This document shows positions 1 through 5,187 of a DNA stretch of 5,187 bases, one piece after another. The notes under the pieces were generated by a model that did no database searches, was not told where the DNA came from, and worked only from the letters and a program-made list of their open reading frames with translations. Location: assembly GCA_023437865.1 (NCBI GenBank), contig JAEZFE010000050.1, positions 1-5,187 of the forward strand, in the 5' to 3' direction. Both the position numbers and the translations under genes were made by a program. Source of the DNA: Pseudomonadota bacterium. Its GTDB lineage: Bacteria > Pseudomonadota > Alphaproteobacteria > Rhodospirillales > Magnetospirillaceae. Positions within the stretch are counted from its first letter, which is position 1, and every line of letters starts with the position of its first letter.

Positions 1-473
1 GTCTGGTGGAATGGTGTGGCACCCATGGTTTCGACCTGTGCCTGATCGAGACCATGCCCATGGGCGAGGTTCACGCCGACCGCACCGAGCAATACCTGTC
101 GCTGGCCGAAGTGCAGCGCCGCCTGGCGGAGCGCTGGACCCTCATCGGGACCGATTACCGCACCGGCGGTCCGGCCCGCTATGCAACGGTGGCGGAAACT
201 GGTCACCGCGTTGGCTTCATCACGCCCATGACCCATAATTTCTGCGAAAGCTGTAATCGGGTGCGCCTCACCTGCACCGGCACGCTGTTCATGTGCCTGG
301 GGCAGGAGGATGCGGTGGATCTGCGCGCGCCGCTGCGCGCCAGCGAATCCGACCATTTGCTGGAGCAGGCGATCGACAGCGCCATCGCCCACAAGCCCAA
401 GGGCCACGATTTCATCATCGACCGTGATGCCCGCCCCAGTGTCTCGCGCCACATGAGTGTCACCGGCGGTTGA
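1..473 (+). CDS. moaA: GTP 3',8-cyclase MoaA, C-terminal part (5' truncated by window)
   Basis: MoaA is a radical-SAM enzyme that, with MoaC, turns GTP into cyclic pyranopterin monophosphate, the first step of molybdenum-cofactor synthesis in the cytoplasm. The reading frame is open from base 3 and ends with TGA at 471-473, leaving about 156 residues of a protein usually near 330, so the N-terminal radical-SAM CxxxCxxC cluster lies outside the window. What remains is the diagnostic C-terminal half: the segment FIELMxxGE-like (here LIETMPMGE, codons 48-74), then the second 4Fe-4S site CX2CX13C with cysteine codons at 243, 252 and 294, including the NRVRLT arginines of the GTP pocket. The protein ends in Gly-Gly (465-470), the conserved tail known in the family to reach the active site. 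A GTG at 6 is internal, not a start. The protein appears intact at its 3' end. The identification is firm; the upstream extent is unknown. Confidence 0.96.
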   Translation, partial: LVEWCGTHGFDLCLIETMPMGEVHADRTEQYLSLAEVQRRLAERWTLIGTDYRTGGPARYATVAETGHRVGFITPMTHNFCESCNRVRLTCTGTLFMCLGQEDAVDLRAPLRASESDHLLEQAIDSAIAHKPKGHDFIIDRDARPSVSRHMSVTGG

Positions 474-530
474 GGGCGGTTCCGCTTGGCCGCCTTTCCC
501 CTACCCGCTAAACTGGCGGTTTGTCGGGGG

Positions 531-536
531 AAGGAG
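531..536 (+). promoter_or_regulatory. Ribosome binding site AAGGAG for the methyltransferase
   Basis: AAGGAG sits 7 bases before TTG at 544 but only 1 base before the in-frame GTG at 538. The spacing therefore selects TTG as the start. This also avoids the 17-base overlap with moaA that the in-frame ATG at 457 would create. Confidence 0.6.
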
Positions 537-543
537 AGTGGTT

Positions 544-1233
544 TTGGAGAGTGCGCCGGGTCTTTACGGGTCTTACGCCAGCTACAAGGGCTACACCACG
601 CCCAAGCTCGGGCCCAAGCACATGCGCCGATTCGAGGACGACATCTGGCGCCCCGCCCAGTGCGATGCCGGCATGTCGTTCCTGGAAGTGGGATGCGGCA
701 CCGGTGCCTTCCTGGCTTTCCTGGGGGCCAAGGGGGTAGGCCGCTTTCTCGGCATCGACCACGATCCGGCCTTGGCCGACGTGGTGCCCCCATCGGTGCG
801 CGGCCATTTCGCCTGCCGTGACCTGCGCGAGGTCGTGGCCGATCCCGCCATCGAACCGTTCGACCGCGTGGTGGCACTGGACGTGTTCGAGCATTTCACC
901 GCCGAAGACGGCACGGCCCTGCTTGCCGCCTTCCGCGCCAAACTCAGCCCGCAGGGCCGCGTGGTGCTGAAGGTGCCCAATGCCGCCTCGCCCTGGGGGC
1001 TCAGCTATCAGTATGGCGACTTGACCCACCGCACTGCCTATACGCCCCTGTCGCTGCGTCAGTTGGCCGACGCGGCTGGCTTCTCGGTGCGTCTGCTGGT
1101 GGGTCAGCGCCAGGGCACGCGGCGGCGCCTGTTCACCGACGCGCTGGTGCATCGTTTCCTGTCATGGGCGCTGCTTACCCCGCCGGAGATCTGGTCAGCC
1201 AATTTGATCGCCGTGCTGGAGCCCAGGCCATAG
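544..1233 (+). CDS. Class I SAM-dependent methyltransferase
   Basis: Predicted soluble methyltransferase of about 229 residues with a Rossmann-type SAM fold. Motif I is LEVGCGTG (residues 47-54), the acidic residue after strand 2 is in GIDHD (70-74), and the strand-4 motif is DRVVALDVFEHF (107-118). These are followed by VVLKVPNAASPWG and by YGDLTHRTAYTPLSLRQLADAAGF-type sequence (the longer stretch spans about bases 1012-1083), a C-terminal pattern I associate with Methyltransf_11/23 enzymes from sugar, LPS and capsule clusters. The substrate cannot be read from the sequence; a sugar or lipid-linked glycan is a guess. The TTG start at 544 is chosen for its well-spaced AAGGAG. The alternatives are GTG 538 and ATG 457, the latter overlapping moaA and lacking homology-like sequence. 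The gene lies 70 bp after moaA, so co-transcription is possible. It ends with TAG before the nadK leader region. No missing motif is evident. Confidence 0.85.
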   Translation: MESAPGLYGSYASYKGYTTPKLGPKHMRRFEDDIWRPAQCDAGMSFLEVGCGTGAFLAFLGAKGVGRFLGIDHDPALADVVPPSVRGHFACRDLREVVADPAIEPFDRVVALDVFEHFTAEDGTALLAAFRAKLSPQGRVVLKVPNAASPWGLSYQYGDLTHRTAYTPLSLRQLADAAGFSVRLLVGQRQGTRRRLFTDALVHRFLSWALLTPPEIWSANLIAVLEPRP

Positions 1234-1310
1234 ATTGCGGTCAGGTCGGTGATATTCAGCTCCCCCGCGCCGGCTTTCGCCACCCCCGAAATGCCGTGCG
1301 GACAGCCCTT

Positions 1311-1423
1311 GGACCTATACCCAGCGGGGGCGCCCCGCCAATGCTCCCTGCCCTTGGGCGTAGCGCGCCCTAGCTGTTCCGCCGGGCTGGCGGGGCCTTT
1401 GGGTCGGGGTATATACTCGGTCC
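1311..1423. repeat. Nested three-tier inverted repeat upstream of nadK
   Basis: The outer arms are GGACC+TATACCC (1311-1322) and GGGTATA+tactc+GGTCC (1407-1423), complementary over 12 bases with a 5-base bulge on the right. The middle arms, GCCCCGCCA (1332-1340) and TGGCGGGGC (1388-1396), are a perfect 9-bp match. The inner hairpin is GGGCG-tagcg-CGCCC (1356-1370). Competing local hairpins exist: GGGGCGCCCC (1327-1336) and CCGCC-gggct-GGCGG (1379-1393). No flanking target-site duplication is seen. It could be a dispersed intergenic palindromic repeat, a structured leader, or an operator/promoter region. GC-rich DNA makes short stems by chance, but the ordered nesting of three tiers is notable. 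Confidence 0.5.
1412..1417 (+). promoter_or_regulatory. Possible -10 box TATACT for the nadK unit
   Basis: TATACT lies 24 bases before the nadK ATG inside an AT-rich island (an 8-bp palindrome GTATATAC, 1409-1416) in otherwise GC-rich DNA. No good -35 hexamer lies 16-18 bp upstream (the sequence there is GGCGGG-like), so the assignment is tentative. It overlaps the right arm of the inverted repeat, so folding of or protein binding to that arm could affect initiation. Confidence 0.3.
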
Positions 1424-1429
1424 GGAATT

Positions 1430-1436
1430 AGGTGAG
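1430..1436 (+). promoter_or_regulatory. Ribosome binding site AGGTGAG for nadK
   Basis: The purine-rich AGGTGAG ends 5 bases before ATG 1442 and supports that start. The GTG inside it is out of frame. Confidence 0.55.
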
Positions 1437-1441
1437 CGCCG

Positions 1442-2209
1442 ATGAACCTCTCCAAGATCGCTTTCGTCAGCTCGGATACCGAAGCCGGGAATGCCGCCCT
1501 CAAGCGGCTGCAGGACCGCTATGAGCACGTGCCGCCCGAGGAAGCCGAACTGATCGTGGCGCTGGGCGGTGACGGGTTCATGCTCGAGACCCTGCATCGC
1601 TTCATCGACCGCCAGGTGCCCATCTACGGCATGAACCGGGGCTCGGTGGGGTTCTTGATGAACGCTTTCCGCGAGCACGGGCTGATCGACCGGCTGCGCA
1701 AGGCCCAGCCGGTGGTGCTGCATCCCTTGCGCATGAAGGCGCGGCTTACCAACGGCGAGCGAATCCAGGCGCTGGCCATCAACGAGGTGTCGCTGCTGCG
1801 CGAGACCCGACAGGCCGCCAAGGTGCGCATCCGCATCGACGGCAAGGAACGGCTGGAAGAACTGATCTGCGACGGCGTGCTGGTGTCCAGCCCCGCCGGT
1901 TCCACCGCCTACAACCTGTCGGCCCATGGCCCCATCGTTCCGCTGGGCGCGGGCATCCTGGCACTGACCCCGATTTCGGCGTTCCGTCCCCGGCGCTGGC
2001 GCGGCGCGCTGTTGCCGCATACCGCCAAGGTCACCTTCGAGGTGCTGGAGGCCGACAAGCGCCCGGTTTCGGCGGTGGCCGACTACACCGAGGCGCGCGA
2101 CGTCAGCGAAGTCGAGGTCTGCGAGGACCGCTCCATCGACCTCACGCTGCTGTTCGACCCCGAGCACAATCTGGAAGAGCGCATCATCGCCGAGCAATTC
2201 CAGCCGTGA
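1442..2209 (+). CDS. nadK: NAD kinase
   Basis: Cytoplasmic NAD kinase phosphorylates NAD+ at the 2' position of its adenosine ribose using ATP (or polyphosphate in some members), and is the sole route to NADP. The 255-residue length fits the short alphaproteobacterial form. Visible signatures in order: [12 protein letters not shown] with the GGDG nucleotide/catalytic motif at residues 42-45; [12 protein letters not shown] (63-74); the NE motif in [11 protein letters not shown] (N114, E115); and the Gly-rich substrate segment [22 protein letters not shown] (C143 to P164), with SPAGSTAY where many bacteria have TPTGSTAY. The start is ATG 1442 behind AGGTGAG. The stop TGA (2207-2209) shares one base with the ATG of the next gene, implying translational coupling. 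As the first gene of the unit it should carry the promoter, which probably lies within 1311-1423. No damage is seen. The family assignment is very secure. Confidence 0.96.
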   Translation: MNLSKIAFVSSDTEAGNAALKRLQDRYEHVPPEEAELIVALGGDGFMLETLHRFIDRQVPIYGMNRGSVGFLMNAFREHGLIDRLRKAQPVVLHPLRMKARLTNGERIQALAINEVSLLRETRQAAKVRIRIDGKERLEELICDGVLVSSPAGSTAYNLSAHGPIVPLGAGILALTPISAFRPRRWRGALLPHTAKVTFEVLEADKRPVSAVADYTEARDVSEVEVCEDRSIDLTLLFDPEHNLEERIIAEQFQP

Positions 2210-3249
2210 TGTCCGTCCTCCTGGCGCTGGCGCTGGGCGGCGGCGGCGGCACCCTGTTCTTCCTGCTCGATCTGCCGTTGCCGTGGATGTTGGGCTCCAT
2301 GACCGCCTGCACCGTGGCGGCACTGTCGGGGGCCAAGCCCTCGGTGCCTTTCCGGCTGCGCGGCATGATGATCGCGGTGCTCGGCATCATGCTGGGCAGC
2401 GCCTTCACCCCGGCGATGCTCGAACAAGTGCCGGGCTGGAGCGCCAGCCTGAGCGGCCTGTTCGCCGCCATGGCCGCCACCACTTTCCTGGCGATGGCCT
2501 ATCTGCGGCGGGTGGCGGCGCTCGACCGCGTAACCGCCTATTTCTCGGCGGCGCCGGGCGGCATCAACGAAATGGTGCTGGCCGGCGGCGCGCTGGGCGG
2601 CGACGAGCGCACCATCGCCATGGTCCATGCCCTGCGCATCCTGCTGATCGTCTTTGCCATTCCGGTGGGGTTCCGCCTACTCACCGGCACCCACGGCGCC
2701 TCCATGAGCAGCGCCATGGGTGCGCTGGCCGACCTTAAGGCGCTGGATGCCGCCTTGCTTGCCGCTTCGGGCGTAGGGGGCTGGCTGGCCGGGCGGCTGT
2801 TGCGCTTTCCTGCCGCTGGGCTGACCGGGCCAATGGCCGCCAGCGCGCTGATGCATCTGGCAGGGCTGACCGCTTCGCATCCGCCGGCTGAACTGGTGGT
2901 GGTGGCCCAGGTGGTTACCGGTGCCGGATTGGGGTCGCGCTTTGCCGGGCTTGTGTGGCGGGACGTCGCCGGCACCGCCCGGCTGGCGCTGGGCTCGACC
3001 GCCATCATGGTGGTCATCAGCGCCGGCGCCGCCGCCTTGCTCAGCGCCGTCTCCGGTCTGCCCTTCGCCCAATTGCTGCTGGCCTTCGTGCCAGGCGGCA
3101 TCGCCGAAATGTGCCTGATCGCGCTGTCGCTGGGGCAGGACGTGGCCTTCGTGTCCACCCACCACGTGCTGCGGGTGGTACTGGTGATCTTTGCGGCGCC
3201 GGTGGTGTTCCGGCTGGCGGCGCGCATGACGAGGAGAGCGGTGCGGTGA
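2209..3249 (+). CDS. AbrB-family integral membrane protein (duplicated domain, PF05145-type)
   Basis: This is a polytopic inner-membrane protein of 346 residues, the usual size for this family. E. coli AbrB is named as a regulator of aidB, and relatives are often mislabelled 'ammonia monooxygenase'; the true substrate or role is not established. The sequence is almost entirely hydrophobic helices with few charges. It shows the family's internal duplication: LPLPWMLGSM (22-31) matches FPAAGLTGPM (200-209), and PGGINEM (116-122) followed by VHALRILLIVFAIPVGFRL matches PGGIAEM (295-301) followed by HHVLRVVLVIFAAPVVFRL, an offset of about 178-179 residues. ATG 2209 overlaps the nadK stop by one base; GTG 2206 is an alternative just one codon earlier. 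There is no strong ribosome site, so it probably depends on translation of nadK. Its stop is overlapped by wbuC. It is unrelated to the Bacillus transition-state DNA-binding AbrB despite the shared name. Confidence 0.88.
   Translation: MSVLLALALGGGGGTLFFLLDLPLPWMLGSMTACTVAALSGAKPSVPFRLRGMMIAVLGIMLGSAFTPAMLEQVPGWSASLSGLFAAMAATTFLAMAYLRRVAALDRVTAYFSAAPGGINEMVLAGGALGGDERTIAMVHALRILLIVFAIPVGFRLLTGTHGASMSSAMGALADLKALDAALLAASGVGGWLAGRLLRFPAAGLTGPMAASALMHLAGLTASHPPAELVVVAQVVTGAGLGSRFAGLVWRDVAGTARLALGSTAIMVVISAGAAALLSAVSGLPFAQLLLAFVPGGIAEMCLIALSLGQDVAFVSTHHVLRVVLVIFAAPVVFRLAARMTRRAVR
3231..3236 (+). promoter_or_regulatory. Ribosome binding site GAGGAG for wbuC
   Basis: GAGGAG lies inside the last codons of the AbrB-like gene, 9 bases before GTG 3246. 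It fixes this GTG as the wbuC start although the frame stays open far upstream. Confidence 0.65.
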
Positions 3250-3722
3250 AGGTGATCGAGGCCGAATTGCTGGCCGATATGAAGCGCAACGCGGCTGGTG
3301 CGCCGCGCCGCAGGACCCATCACAATCTGCACGAGGATTTGGGCGATGCGGTCCAGCGCGTGGTGATCGCGCTGGAACCCGGCACCTATGTGCGCCCCCA
3401 CCGCCACGGTGAGGGCGTGTGGGAATTGTTCGTGCTGCTGGAAGGTGCCTGCTCGGTGCTGGTGTTCAGTCCGGAAGGCGAGGTGCTGAAGCGCGCTGAC
3501 CTGGCCGAAGACGGTGCCCGCATGGCCCAGGTGCCGCCCGGCGCCTGGCACAGCATCCTTGCCACCCGGCCCGGCACCGTGGCCTTCGAGGTCAAGCCCG
3601 GCCCCTACCGCCCCGCCACCGACAAGGATTTCGCCCCGTGGGCACCCGCCGAGGGTGAGCCACAGGTCGCCGCCATGCTGGTGCGGCTGGAAGCGGCGGC
3701 AGTGGGCGACCGCTTGGGCTGA
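3246..3722 (+). CDS. wbuC: WbuC-family cupin-fold metalloprotein
   Basis: Small predicted cytoplasmic cupin of 158 residues. The WbuC pattern is clear: RRRTHHNLHEDLGDAVQRV (about residues 22-40), ALEPGTYVRPHRH, then WELFVLLEG, VPPGAWHS and EVKPGPY. The likely metal ligands are H52, H54 and E60 of cupin motif 1 and H102 of motif 2. WbuC proteins are named from E. coli O-antigen clusters, but their biochemical activity is not established, so no reaction is assigned. The GTG start at 3246 overlaps the preceding TGA in a GTGA arrangement and has GAGGAG at good spacing, so it is very likely the third gene of the nadK unit. The frame is open upstream to at least 2955, but that is a shadow of the membrane-protein gene. 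The stop TGA (3720-3722) directly touches the stop of the opposite-strand hydrolase. A generic cupin of another subfamily is the main alternative. Confidence 0.85.
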   Translation: MKVIEAELLADMKRNAAGAPRRRTHHNLHEDLGDAVQRVVIALEPGTYVRPHRHGEGVWELFVLLEGACSVLVFSPEGEVLKRADLAEDGARMAQVPPGAWHSILATRPGTVAFEVKPGPYRPATDKDFAPWAPAEGEPQVAAMLVRLEAAAVGDRLG

Positions 3723-3728
3723 TCAGCC
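3717..3728. other. 12-bp palindrome spanning the convergent stop codons
   Basis: GGCTGATCAGCC is a perfect palindrome centred exactly on the junction between wbuC (stop TGA, 3720-3722) and the hydrolase (stop TGA on the minus strand, 3725-3723). As RNA it can form only a 4-bp stem with a GATC loop, and no T-run follows on either strand, so it is a weak terminator candidate at most. A wider pairing of GGCGGC (3695-3700) with GCCGCC (3726-3731) is also possible. Confidence 0.5.
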
Positions 3729-4493
3729 GCCGACCTGCCCCAGCAGCGTGTCGACCACGCCCACCAGACGGGCCAGGTCCTGGTCACGCGACAGGCGATG
3801 GTCGCCGTCCTTGACCAGATGAACCACGACGTCCTCGCCGCTCAGGCAATCGGCGATGCGCAGGCTGGTTTGCCACGGCACGTCCTCATCCTTCTGCCCC
3901 TGGATCAGCCGTACCGGGCAATCCAGGTTGATGGCATCGCGCAACAGGAGGTGATTACGCCCCTCCTCGATCAGGGGGCGGCGGATGGTCCACGGGTTTT
4001 CCGGGTCGTAGCAGTTTTCCAGCACCACATGCCCGTGCTCCAGCATGTGCCGCTTCTGCTCGGGGGTGAACTCGCCCCACATCAGGTCCTCGGTGAAGTC
4101 GGGCGCGGCGGCCACTCCCACCAGCCCGGCAATGCGGCGGCGCAGGCGCAAGGCGGCCAGCAGCGCGATCCAGCCGCCCAGGCTCGACCCCACCAGGACG
4201 AGCGGTCCCTCGGTCAGCTCGGTCAGCACGGCTTCGGCATCGTCGGCCCACCGGCCGATGGTGCCGTCCTCGACATCGCCCGAACTCTTGCCGTGGCCGA
4301 ACATGTCGAAGCGTAGGAAGGCGCGGCCCTCGCGCCGGCAATACTCCTCCAGCGCCAGCGCCTTGCCGCCTTCCATGTCCGAACGGTAGCCATGGATGAA
4401 CACCACCGTGGGATTTCGGCCCTCCAGGCGATGGTAGGCAATGGACGTGCCGCCGGCCCGTGCTAATATCCCCGCCCCCGTCAGCTCAGCCAT
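3723..4493 (-). CDS. Alpha/beta hydrolase, ABHD10-like (putative thioesterase/carboxylesterase)
   Basis: Predicted cytoplasmic serine hydrolase of 256 residues with no signal peptide. Visible elements are the oxyanion-side motif FIHGYRSDMEGGKALALEE (from residue 32), RFDMFGHGKSSG (61-72), the nucleophile elbow GSSLGG (102-107) with S104 as probable nucleophile, the acid D202 in GQKDEDVPW, and H232 in DGDHRLSR, giving a complete Ser-Asp-His triad. The overall order (HGY, KALALEE, GTIGRW, LVGSSLGGW, CPVRLIQGQKD, VPWQTSLRIAD, DHR) closely recalls mammalian ABHD10, a mitochondrial S-depalmitoylase and acyl-glucuronide esterase. This comparison is from memory, not an alignment. The physiological substrate is unknown. 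ATG 4493 has GAGGG 9 bases upstream. The gene is convergent with wbuC with zero spacing and divergent from the glycosyltransferase, so it is probably transcribed alone. The hydrolase fold is certain; the subfamily is likely. Confidence 0.88.
   Translation of the reverse strand: MAELTGAGILARAGGTSIAYHRLEGRNPTVVFIHGYRSDMEGGKALALEEYCRREGRAFLRFDMFGHGKSSGDVEDGTIGRWADDAEAVLTELTEGPLVLVGSSLGGWIALLAALRLRRRIAGLVGVAAAPDFTEDLMWGEFTPEQKRHMLEHGHVVLENCYDPENPWTIRRPLIEEGRNHLLLRDAINLDCPVRLIQGQKDEDVPWQTSLRIADCLSGEDVVVHLVKDGDHRLSRDQDLARLVGVVDTLLGQVGG
4442..4469 (+). promoter_or_regulatory. Possible extended -10 promoter for the glycosyltransferase
   Basis: TAATAT (4464-4469) is preceded by TGC (4461-4463), an extended -10 TGn element. 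TGGACG (4442-4447) lies 16 bp upstream as a 4-of-6 match to TTGACA. Initiation near 4476 would give a leader of about 36 bases to ATG 4512. It lies within the first codons of the opposite-strand hydrolase, which is expected because only 18 bp separate the two starts. This is an unsupported motif match. Confidence 0.35.
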
Positions 4494-4511
4494 ATTGAAA
4501 ATCCCTCACGC

Positions 4512-5187
4512 ATGTCCATGGACGAAACTACTCCCATCGATGCCCTGCCTGACCACGCCAGTCAACCGCGCGCGCGCCAGCCAATCGTGCCGGGCACGCG
4601 CCAGCCTGTGGTCTTGCAGGTGCTCCCCCGCCTGGTGACCGGCGGGGTCGAGCGCGGCACCGTGGAGGTTGCCCAGGCGCTGACCGAGGCCGGCTGGAAG
4701 GCGGTGGTGGCGTCCGAAGGCGGCCCCATGGTGCGCGAAGTCATCCGTGCCGGCGCCATCCATGTGGAACTGCCCCTGGCGTCGAAGAAACCCTGGACCA
4801 TGCGCCAGAACGTCGCGCGACTGGAAGCGGTTATCCGCGAGCACGGCGTCGACATCGTTCACGCCCGGTCGCGCGCCCCGGCCTGGAGCGCCCTGGCTGC
4901 CGCCAATCGCACTGGCGCCAAGTTCATGACCACCTTCCACGGCACCTACAATCTGGGTTGGTTTGGTCTCAAGCACATCTACAATTCGGTGATGACCAAG
5001 GGTGAGCGGGTCATCGCCATCTCGGAATTCATCGCCGAGCACGCCCGTCGCGTCTACGGCACTGCGCCCGAAAAAATCCGCGTCATCTATCGCGGCGTCG
5101 ATCTGAAAAAGTTCGACCCCGTCCGCGTCAGCCCCGAGCGCATTATCCAGCTCGCCCACAAATGGCGGCTGCCCGATGGCTATCCGG
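4512..5187 (+). CDS. GT4-type glycosyltransferase, N-terminal part (3' truncated by window)
   Basis: The reading frame is open from ATG 4512 to the window end (225 codons), so the gene is truncated. It encodes the N-terminal acceptor domain and the start of the linker of a GT-B fold glycosyltransferase of the GT4 family, which transfers a sugar from an activated donor during LPS, capsule or exopolysaccharide assembly at the cytoplasmic membrane face. Motifs are VLQVLPRLVTGGVERGTVEVA (from residue 34) with its glycine-rich loop, DIVHARSRAPAW (114-125), TTFHGTYN (140-147), VIAISEFIAEH (167-177) and VIYRGVDLKKFDP (191-203). The donor-binding C-terminal domain with its EX7E motif would lie beyond 5187. 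Donor and acceptor cannot be inferred. ATG 4518 is an alternative start; neither has a clear ribosome site. The first 30 or so residues are polar and unlike the fold core, and carry a short duplication (RQPIV/RQPVV), so a later start such as GTG 4587 is conceivable. Confidence 0.87.
   Translation, partial: MSMDETTPIDALPDHASQPRARQPIVPGTRQPVVLQVLPRLVTGGVERGTVEVAQALTEAGWKAVVASEGGPMVREVIRAGAIHVELPLASKKPWTMRQNVARLEAVIREHGVDIVHARSRAPAWSALAAANRTGAKFMTTFHGTYNLGWFGLKHIYNSVMTKGERVIAISEFIAEHARRVYGTAPEKIRVIYRGVDLKKFDPVRVSPERIIQLAHKWRLPDGYP
4573..4606 (+). repeat. Short in-frame direct repeat in the glycosyltransferase N-terminus
   Basis: CGCGCCAGCC occurs at 4573-4582 and 4597-4606, 24 bp (8 codons) apart, and encodes RQPIV then RQPVV. 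It looks like a small tandem duplication in a poorly conserved N-terminal extension. Confidence 0.45.

Larger units (their letters stand above)
1234..1441. other. Intergenic region between methyltransferase and nadK
   Basis: This 208-bp gap is the only sizeable non-coding stretch. I see no convincing small gene: the short frames inside it lack a ribosome site and recognisable sequence. Its right half is occupied by nested inverted repeats (1311-1423) and a TATA-like box, then the nadK ribosome site. There is no classical rho-independent terminator (stem plus T-run) after the methyltransferase. Confidence 0.7.

Noticed and set aside
474..500. GGCGG...CCGCC pairing just after moaA as a terminator
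   Set aside because: The stem is only 5 bp with a 10-base loop and is followed by just TTT before a C-run; not convincing in GC-rich sequence.
1203..1310. A minus-strand stretch reading AKAGAGELNITDLTAIY, reminiscent of the GELEITDL motif of RmlA-type nucleotidyltransferases
   Set aside because: The resemblance is limited to about ten residues, has no supporting start, flanking motifs or room for a gene before nadK, and continues antisense into the methyltransferase. Chance is likelier than a gene remnant; a translated search of 1200-1440 would settle it.
1311..1423. Interpretation of the inverted repeat as a MITE or insertion-sequence remnant
   Set aside because: No target-site duplication is visible at its borders and no transposase fragment is nearby, so a mobile origin is not supported from this window alone.
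1249..1431. A 60-codon plus-strand frame in the intergenic region
   Set aside because: It lacks a ribosome site and recognisable sequence, and runs through the inverted-repeat element; treated as non-coding.
1370..2323. A 317-residue minus-strand open frame across nadK
   Set aside because: It is antisense to an unmistakable NAD kinase, with His/Gln/Arg-rich low-information sequence typical of shadow frames.
2538..3551. A 337-residue minus-strand open frame across the AbrB-like gene and wbuC
   Set aside because: It spans two well-supported plus-strand genes, shows no family motif and is rich in Ala/Ser/Pro as expected of a GC-driven shadow.
4506..5159. A 217-residue open frame on the minus strand opposite the glycosyltransferase
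   Set aside because: The plus-strand frame encodes clear GT4 motifs; the antisense frame shows no recognisable domain and is a typical by-product of high third-position GC.

Overview
The window is GC-rich (about two thirds G+C by eye) with dense, tightly packed genes. Its proteins read like an alphaproteobacterium, most plausibly Rhodospirillales/Magnetospirillum-like. That placement is inferred from protein style and composition, not from a marker gene.

Layout. (1) 1-473, + strand: the C-terminal part of molybdenum-cofactor enzyme MoaA, cut by the window start. (2) 544-1233, +: a class I SAM-dependent methyltransferase that probably starts at TTG. (3) 1234-1441: the only real intergenic gap. 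It holds a nested set of inverted repeats and a possible promoter ahead of nadK. (4) 1442-3722, +: a compact three-gene unit, nadK (NAD kinase), an AbrB-family membrane protein and a WbuC-type cupin, joined by 1-base and 4-base stop/start overlaps. (5) 3723-4493, - strand: an alpha/beta hydrolase resembling the mitochondrial thioesterase ABHD10, abutting wbuC tail-to-tail with no spacer. (6) 4512-5187, +: the N-terminal part of a GT4-type glycosyltransferase, cut by the window end, whose start lies only 18 bp from the hydrolase start.

How they work together: the overlaps argue that nadK, the AbrB-like gene and wbuC are co-transcribed and translationally coupled, but no shared pathway is evident. 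NADP supply, an AbrB-type membrane protein and a small metal cupin are functionally disparate. The methyltransferase, WbuC and GT4 enzyme are types often seen in surface-polysaccharide loci, which hints at nearby envelope glycan genes but does not prove it.

I found no mobile element, CRISPR array, tRNA, rRNA or clear new multi-gene system. The most unusual signals are the nested inverted-repeat element before nadK (1311-1423) and the 12-bp palindrome at 3717-3728 that contains both stop codons of a convergent gene pair.
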